A stretch of DNA of 64,000 nucleotides from Oikopleura dioica. Its lineage: Eukaryota; Chordata; Appendicularia; Copelata; Oikopleuridae. Both the position numbers and the translations under genes were made by a program. Shown here piece by piece: positions 55,098 through 64,000 of the stretch; positions within the stretch are counted from its first letter, which is position 1; each line of letters opens with the position of its first letter. Where the stretch lies: NCBI GenBank assembly GCA_907165135.1, contig OU015568.1, forward strand, positions 4,658,501-4,722,500, in the 5' to 3' direction. Below the pieces are notes generated by a model, which searched no databases, had not been told where the DNA came from, and saw only the letters and a program-made list of their open reading frames with translations.

Positions 55098-55614
55098 ACA
55101 TGAAAAACTCCGTCTGGCCAGGGCAGGGCGGTCTAATTTGCATTCTTGTAAATAATCTCGAAAATTTGCGAGATTAATCTTCTTTGGAAAAAGATTCTGG
55201 GATTAGTCAAGACTGGACTAGTTTCGAGATTAATCTTTTTAGCGAGGGTCGCGTGGCTCGGGGGAAAAATTTGGGTGGCGCTGGCGAGCTGTGAGCAGTG
55301 CGAGGCGGCGCGGACAAAATTTCAAGCTGCGCTCCAAGCATGTTTGAGTTTCATTTTTCTCTCGCGCCGTCGGCCATTGGTCCACCAATCACAGCGCGCG
55401 TTTCAAGATTATTTGAAATAATCTCGGAACTATTTCGAAAATTTCCCGAATTAATCTTTTTTATTCAAACAGACTAATCTCGCGTCGAGATTAATCTTAT
55501 AAGAATAAATGAATAGTCTTCGGAAAAAAGACTATTTACAAGAATGCAAATTAGACCGCCCTGGGCCAGGGTCTTAATTTGCCTCCGTCCCAGACGGAAA
55601 ACCTCCGGATCATG
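55098..55614. repeat. 517-bp inverted-repeat element
   Basis: Left terminus CATGAAAAACTCCGTCTGGCC with GGGCGGTCTAATTTGCATTC and TTGTAAATA; right terminus TATTTACAAGAATGCAAATT, AGACCGCCC and CCAGACGGAAAACC...CATG. The interior repeats GAGATTAATCTTTTT-like words several times in both senses. It contains a GC-rich core around 55240-55330. Confidence 0.75.
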
Positions 55615-56140
55615 CTAAAAGGGCACAATAAACGTCAAAAGCTCGTCCAAACGCTGCCCCAACAATTTCACAATCAACCAATTTCTTCATTTACAACCTG
55701 ACCTATAAACTAACCGCCAGACCACTCGGCTGCCAACCATCAACTTGCCTAGGAAAATCCACCAGACAAGACCTTCAACTTTTCTAGTACCAATTTTCAG
55801 ACTTTCCACCCCCTTTTTTCAACCTTTTCCCCCTCCCCACCCTTCCTCCTACCCTCTCTCGTTCGAGGGGGAGGGAAAAAACCACCAGAAAGTTCAACTT
55901 TTCACCTTTTTTTAAAAAGTTCACTCTCGAATGAAAGAAAAACCGTCCAAGTCGTAATAATCGTGGTGGCGCGGTCGAGCTGAAACGCGCCCCGCTTTTC
56001 TTCCTGCTGTCTATCGCTCCTCTCCAGAACGCACTTTTCAATTAAACGACAATTTTAAAATATTAAAACTTTCATTTTCAAACTTGAAACTTCAATTCAT
56101 CGATTGATTTGGAATCAACAAGGACTCAATTCAGAAAAAC

Positions 56141-58358
56141 ATGAGCTCCAGAGAAGAAGAAGCTGAAGAACACTCTTACTTAGAACACCTAGATGATCAA
56201 CTCGATGATACTGTATCTGACAGTGAAGAAGCCCAAGCCTGCTGTACCCAAGCACCAAAGAGAGAACGAAGGGCGCATCAGATTTCGGAGAGCAAGACCG
56301 TCCGGGTCAATGAACCGAGCGTCATTTCCAGGGTCACCAACAATGTATTCGCTTTTCGAGATGATTCAAGGGAAGACCAGCGGCTCTGTAAGGTAAGATC
56401 GCTCTATTACAGTTCTCCCTTTCGTTTCTCTTAAAATTTAAGAAGTTCAGACAATGAACTCAAGCGAGAGTTCAACCCTCTTTTTTGTGTAAAGTTTACA
56501 CTGTAAACAAAACTCTTCTAAAAGGACATTTTTGATGCCTTGGAAATTCAATGAAAATAGAAATAAGGGATTCTTGGGTCATTTGGGATTTCGCATTTTC
56601 GAAATAGTTCTAAATTAGAATTTCGACATAGAAGCGAGAATTACGCAAAACGGGCGGACCGAGCCGCGGGCCATGGGAGAGGCCTTGTTTTGCAACGACC
56701 GTTCAAACTATTTCGAAATTTTTTGATTACTGTTTGTTCTTTATACAGATTTAGTGGCAAGAATCAATGATCAAATCCACCAGGGGGGTTAACAAATCAA
56801 TTAACTAAAGGCTGCTAAAATGCATAAAATTTTAACATTGATTTTTTACAAAAAAAAAAAGAATAAGACAGTAATACCCTTAACAAAAAATCAAGTGTAT
56901 CTCTTTCGTTATCTCAGATAACTTATCTGCCAATTTGAATAAGCTTTGAACCTTCTTATTATAAAATGAATTTTTATAAAGATTTTCTTTCAAAATTATC
57001 GCCGGTCTGACCCTTATTTTTCAGGTCCACTACGGCGAACTAGACGAGGACTTCCGGGAGGAGCTATCCATCATCAACCGCCTTAAACACCCCTGCTTGA
57101 CCCCGATCGAGGAGCTTCGCCATAAACCGGAAGTCGGCTCTGTAATCATCTACAAAAAGAGCTCTGGCAATCTTCGAGGTAACAATTTAATCGACACCTC
57201 CGCGGTTTGGTTTTATCAAACGCGGTTGGCTTCAAACTTGGCCTGATCAAGTTTGAAAATCGAGTTCATTTTCAAATTCAGATTTCATCGAGCAGAACGG
57301 ACCGATGAGCGAAAAAGTCGCTTCGAAAATGTTTCGCAAAATCGTGGATACAGTCGACTACTGCCATCAGAAGAATGTCGGGCTTGGGAACAACATCAGA
57401 CTATATCATATAGTTTACGATGATGGACACAGGTACGTTCAAAATATTCATAAAATGTCCTAAATATGCATTTTCCCACATAAGATATAATTTTATTTCT
57501 GAATAAAAATATGTTACGAAAAAGATATTTTCATTACAAAAGATGAATATTCAGCTTTCATAACATTTTTCAATCTTCATTCCCATAAACATTACCTAAT
57601 ATAACATCATCGAAATTATTTTGATACACAGAAATCGAAATTTGAACACAATATCTTTGAAATAGTACATCAATCGTTTCATAAATCAAATGAAATATTG
57701 TAAAAAACTCATAAAAAAGTCGGCAAAATAAGAAATGAAAGCAACAGGTATCGCTTGTTTTTTGGTTCTTATAGGTAATCCTAGTCTTTGATTGGTTAAA
57801 TTAAGTTAAACTGCCATCTGATTGGCTTAAAATCCCCATAACCCGCACTGACTCTGAGCTGCGGTACCCTATTGGCTGCTAGACTTGCCAACCTATCATT
57901 TTCTCTTTCCGAAAAGACATCAACTCGTAAAAGCTTTCAACAAACTTTTCAGCTCTCAAATCCGTTTTGACATGCTTGACTCCCCGATCGACACGAGCGA
58001 TTCTCCGGTCACCTCTCTTCGAAATTACTCGGTCTTCTACTGTGCTCCCGAGCTCATCTTCGACATCGAAAACGACTTCGACATCGTCAAAGCAGACCTC
58101 TGGTCGCTGGGAATTCTCCTCTTCAAGATGCTCACCGACAGCTACCCCTTCCACGACACAGACCTGAAAAAGCAATTCACGCGCATCTGCCACCAGCGAC
58201 TCCCTCTACCCGGCCATTTGTCGACCTCTGCGCTTTCCGTTCTCGCGAGTCTGCTACACAAGAATCCCGAGAAGAGAGCGACTCTCGAAGACCTCAAAAA
58301 CCATCCCTGGCTCAATTCGAATTCGGAAATTGATGAGCCCAAATCAGTGCTATTTTAG
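56141..58358 (+). CDS. tribbles-like pseudokinase
   Basis: Exons 56141-56392, 57025-57178, 57282-57432 and 57953-58358 total 963 nt, 320 residues. An acidic N-terminus (EEHSYLEHLDDQLDD) precedes a shortened kinase fold: IINRLKHPCLTPIEEL, FIEQNGPMSEKVASKMF, VDYCHQKNVGLGNN, then YCAPELIFDIENDFD, KADLWSLGILLFKMLTDSYP, HKNPEKRATLEDLKNHPWL. No HRD and no DFG are visible (RFDMLDSP stands in the DFG region), so it is predicted catalytically dead. Tribbles proteins bind ubiquitin ligases and signalling kinases as scaffolds. I see no clear COP1-binding motif in the tail (EIDEPKSVLF). Tribbles is the best fit by layout; another CAMK-type pseudokinase cannot be excluded. Confidence 0.72.
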
Positions 58359-58481
58359 ACTAGCACGAGCTTAAAAAAACGTTTCAACTTTTTTCTGACC
58401 TCGATTTTTTCAGCAATTTTTACCTATATTCATTCCTATTTACCTATATTATTTTATATTTATTCCAATAAAGCTATAAAC

Positions 58482-58590
58482 CCTAGGCTCAGCAACCTGT
58501 GAGAAAAACCTGAGTCAGGGTCCCCTACGCGGCTTATTGAAAAGCCTTTTCGAGACCCTGACTCAGGTTTTTACACAGGATTTTGAGCCA
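58482..58590. mobile_element. short CTGAGTCAGG hairpin downstream of tribbles-like gene
   Basis: GGCTCAGCAACCTGTGAGAA then AAACCTGAGTCAGGGTCC on the left; GAGACCCTGACTCAGGTTT and TTACACAGGATTTTGAGCC on the right. At about 110 bp it is the smallest copy, with only one CTACGCGGC word inside. It lies about 120 bp past the stop codon. Confidence 0.75.
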
Positions 58591-58591
58591 A

Positions 58592-59763
58592 GAAAAAAAA
58601 ACGAGGTAAGTTCTTGCCAAAAAAGCTTCTTTTTCCAAAAAGCTACTACTGTAAATAGACATCTTCAAACGACAAAAAAGGTCTTATCTACTGTAACTTT
58701 TACACTGAACCCTACAGTCTTTTTCCAGCTTTCAGTTCTAGTTGCCTTGTTTCTTAATTTTTTATCTTCTATTTTTTTAACAGCTTTCTGTTGAATCTGT
58801 AGCTGTATATTTTTCTTGAGCTGTTACTGTAAATATATGAATATAAAGAATACAAATATAGTTGCATCATTTCCTTTCCCACTCTTGGGAAATAGAATTG
58901 CGATTGATAATCAACGATTTACTATTTCGATCGGGTGGGAAATTGACTTGTTTTTGAGATTCGAAAATGATTGCTTCAGAAAAAGAGAGGGTTCATTTTT
59001 TATCACAAGGGTTTTTCGACTGTAACTCCTCGAATTAGACATAAATACTTAAGGATACACACCTCGATAGAACCATTGTTTGATGCTATTTCTGATGATG
59101 CCAAAACCTGCGAGATTCTTAAGGGTGTCAACGAGATAGGACCGTTTTTTGATGCTCTTTCTGATGATGCCGAAACCTGCGAAAGTCTTAAGGGTGTCAA
59201 CGAGATATAGCAAAGAAGGTTGCACCAATTTTTTGGCATCCAAACCATCCTTTTTTCGATTATTTTTTGGCATCATGCTGCTGCAAGTTTATTTTTTGAA
59301 AATCGAATAAGAGCAACTCAATAATTAAAGTATAAAAGATACAGATATGTAGCTAAAGACATTTGTTTGGATTTGAAACGGAGAATTGAAAGTTGAAAAT
59401 AGCGAGATTTTGAAAAAGAAAAATTATGAAGATCAGTTTTTTTGTTTGTTTTTTGTTGTTGTAAGTTGGATAGTAAGATACTTTGCTTGCTTTTCAGGTT
59501 AAGATAAATGATTAGGCATTTTGATGGATAGAAATAAATAAACACAGAAACACGCGAAAATGAATTGAAAAAGTTGAGAACAAAAAAAGGGTTGAATTCG
59601 TAATGATAGGAGTATGAATTTTTTACAGATGTAGTTTTTTTTTTGAAAATAAATAATAGTAGCTTCTTTTTTTGGCTTCGGACACAGTGCCGATTTTTTC
59701 GATTAGAAAATTTTATGAATTTTTTTATATATTTTGCGAGCGCGATGAATAGTTTAATTGATT
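58592..59763. other. intergenic region
   Basis: Apart from the tandem repeat at 59046-59210 I see no gene or structured element here. The sequence is AT-rich, with repeated CTGTAA words (58640-58840) of the sort common in noncoding DNA of this window. It lies between two 3' gene ends. Confidence 0.4.
59046..59210. repeat. tandem 69-bp direct repeat, 2.4 copies
   Basis: The unit CTTAAGGGTGTCAACGAGAT...TTTGATGCTCTTTCTGATGA TGCCGAAACCTGCGA occurs at about 59050, 59119 and (partly) 59188. The length is divisible by three and the reading LKGVNEIGPFFDALSDDAE stays open through the array, but no flanking gene continues it. Confidence 0.65.
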
Positions 59764-62570
<2,807 letters not shown>

Positions 62571-62582
62571 CAAATCAGCATC

Positions 62583-63097
62583 TGAAACATTAAAGTTTCA
62601 AAATTGCTCTTTCCTTAAAAATGGAGAGACAGAAGTTGTTCCCCGCTAAGATGAGACCCCTTATTCTAAAAGTTATTTTTTCATATTTTAAATTTATAAA
62701 AATTCTCTGTAGTACCTTGCTCTGAAGTTAAATATACTGTAGCTTGATGCTGTTCAAAATGAAACATTCTTTTTTTTTTTATTTTTAAAATTGCACCGTT
62801 ATCTTTGGAGAAATTATTGATGAGAGGGGGAATATTCTGGAGCTGTTACGTCATGACGTAAGAGAAGGAGGAGGATCGAAGAAAATGTAAATGAGCCCGA
62901 CTGTAAATTGGTTACTGGGTACTGTAATTAGACAACTGAAGAAGAACGAATTGGTAGATTTTGAACTTTGAATGGCACTCCTCGTTGATTTCAGTTTTTC
63001 AATTTTATTGAATGAATACAGATCTTGATCGAAGAAATAATGGCTTGGGTTGAGTACTTTTATACAGAAATAATAAATGAATGGGAAAGATACAGGT
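62583..63097. other. intergenic region, probable TENT4 promoter side
   Basis: No gene is seen. A palindromic word, TTACGTCATGACGTAA (62847-62862), combines two CRE-like TGACGT/ACGTCA half sites and is the only regulatory-looking motif. The remainder is AT-rich with a T/A tract at 62770-62790. Confidence 0.4.
62847..62862. promoter_or_regulatory. perfect palindrome with two CRE-like half sites
   Basis: TTACGTCATGACGTAA is a 16-base perfect palindrome containing ACGTCA and TGACGT, the core of CREB/ATF-type bZIP sites. It lies about 280 bases upstream of the TENT4 start and past the 3' end of STK16. Function is inferred from the motif only. Confidence 0.4.
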
Positions 63098-64000
63098 TCA
63101 GCCAATTTCTTCAAGTCGGCGAAGAACCAGATCAGCTGGAGGGCGATATTTTGGATCCTGATCGAGCATTTGCTCTACCAGCGCTTTCAACTAAAAGCAA
63201 TCAATAGAGAGACGATTGGGCTTTCGACTTACCGGTCCAGAAACATCGTCTAGTCTCCTTGTGTCAAAGTTAGCGCTTTGAACGGCCAAATGAACAGAAT
63301 CACCTTTCAACCAAACGGAATCAAAAGGACCTTCGAGATAAACCAGCGAGTACAAAATGCATCCCACCGACCAAATATCTGTAGCAGTAGTGATACTCTC
63401 ACCCACCGGGACAGCCAAGAGTTCTGGTGCTCGATAAGGGAGTGTGCACCTTAATCGCAATTAACAACGCGCCGCCCCTAAGGTTCAAACCTTTCAGAAG
63501 CAAGATCTTCGAGAGTTTGCGCCTCCTTCTTTGTCGAAATCTTGACAGTGGCCTCTGCTAGACTTCCAAGGTCGCATATGACTGGAATATTTCCCTCTCC
63601 CAGGAGGATATTCGCCGGTTTGAGGTCCCGATGAACCATCCCTGCTTCGTGGATTGCATTGACTCCTTCGACGATGCCTCTGAAGAGTCGTACGATTTCG
63701 TTGAACTTGAGCGTTTTTCCCTCTCCCTTGAGTTTTTGGTAATGATCCCAAAGCGTTCCTTTGTCGAAATATTCTAGTACCAGCCAAACTTCGGAATACG
63801 GTGATTTCTTGACCACCTCAAATGACCGGCATTTGATGATGTTTTTTGAAGATAAACTCTTAAATTCCCCATTTTACTTTCTCCTTAATGTTTTTTTTCG
63901 ACAAACCTGAGTAGCTTTAGCTTCATCAAGTGCTTCCTTCTCCGACTTTGAGTCGTGGCAGATTATTCTTTTCAAGGCATAGAACTTTCCATCCTTGATG
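63098..64000 (-). CDS. STK16: serine/threonine kinase STK16-like, 5' end outside window
   Basis: Exons 63907-64000 (open at the right edge), 63491-63858, 63233-63449 and 63098-63190 cover most of the kinase domain. Visible motifs are the beta3 lysine (FYALKRIICHDSKSEKEAL), WLVLEYFDKGTLWDHY, catalytic loop VHRDLKPANILL, a DLG in place of DFG (VICDLGSLAEA), RCTLPYRAPELLAV, TDIWSVGCILYSLVYLEGPFD and the C-lobe DQDPKYRPPADLVLRRLEEIG. DLG and the GPFDSVWLKGDSVHLAVQ stretch are typical of the STK16/NAK family, palmitoylated kinases of the Golgi region. The N-terminal acylation site is not in view. The kinase looks active. Confidence 0.88.

Larger units (their letters stand above)
52599..56140. other. 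3.5-kb intergenic region with two fold-backs
   Basis: No convincing coding frame occurs between chitinase and the tribbles-like gene. Two inverted-repeat elements lie at 53651 and 55098. GC-rich, palindromic patches (CGCGCAGCGCGGCGCG near 54273) and a pyrimidine-rich stretch at 55800-55860 are present. The last few hundred bases are probably the promoter and leader of the next gene. Confidence 0.5.

Overview
The window looks like nuclear DNA of a compact animal genome, most likely an appendicularian (larvacean) tunicate such as Oikopleura or Fritillaria. This is an inference. It rests on dense multi-exon genes on both strands, very short introns (many 31-60 nt), genes nested in introns of other genes, GA-AG and GC-AG introns next to ordinary GT-AG ones, and many short fold-back elements. 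Animal genes that can be named include sestrin, SLC33A1-type acetyl-CoA transporter, AASS (lysine catabolism), a GH18 chitinase, a phospholipase-A2-like protein, a tribbles-like pseudokinase, a TENT4/TRF4 nucleotidyltransferase and STK16. There is no bacterial, plasmid or CRISPR content. All exon structures below were assembled by hand from reading frame, splice sites and remembered family sequence; none was tested against transcripts.

Layout. 1-6.7 kb: a 67-aa membrane protein and a ten-exon multi-pass membrane protein. 6.7-9.9 kb: sestrin (minus). 9.9-14.8 kb: a gene desert holding at least four fold-back repeats. 14.8-19.7 kb: two head-to-head SLC33A1-like genes. 19.7-24.2 kb: three secreted Cys-rich/kelch-like genes, one of them nested inside a 1.8-kb intron of a relative. 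24.2-27.1 kb: long-armed fold-backs around a poorly resolved gene. 27.7-33.1 kb: a Cys-rich membrane protein, a zinc-finger protein, a fourth kelch-like gene and an acidic Ser-Gly-rich surface protein. 33.4-38.7 kb: AASS, with a small secreted-protein gene nested antisense in one intron, then a three-finger C2H2 protein. 39.4-43.1 kb: a peptide candidate, a four-pass membrane protein, a RING protein and the PLA2-like protein. 43-48.5 kb: repeat-rich, with microprotein genes only. 48.5-52.6 kb: small secreted proteins and chitinase. 52.6-56.1 kb: desert with two fold-backs. 56.1-64 kb: tribbles-like gene, TENT4-like gene, and STK16 running off the right edge.

The most notable system is the relation between fold-back elements and introns. 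One hairpin family (inner motif AAAACCTGAGTCAGGGTC, often with GCCGCTACGCGGC palindromes) has eight recognisable copies here, and six lie inside introns or interrupt coding exons. In the two SLC33A1 paralogues these hairpins sit at three positions, each empty in the other copy, and the interruptions cannot be removed as GT-AG introns. In parallel, at least ten introns in unrelated genes require GA-AG or GC-AG boundaries to keep frame and homology. This fits intron gain by transposable elements coupled to a relaxed spliceosome, as known for appendicularians.
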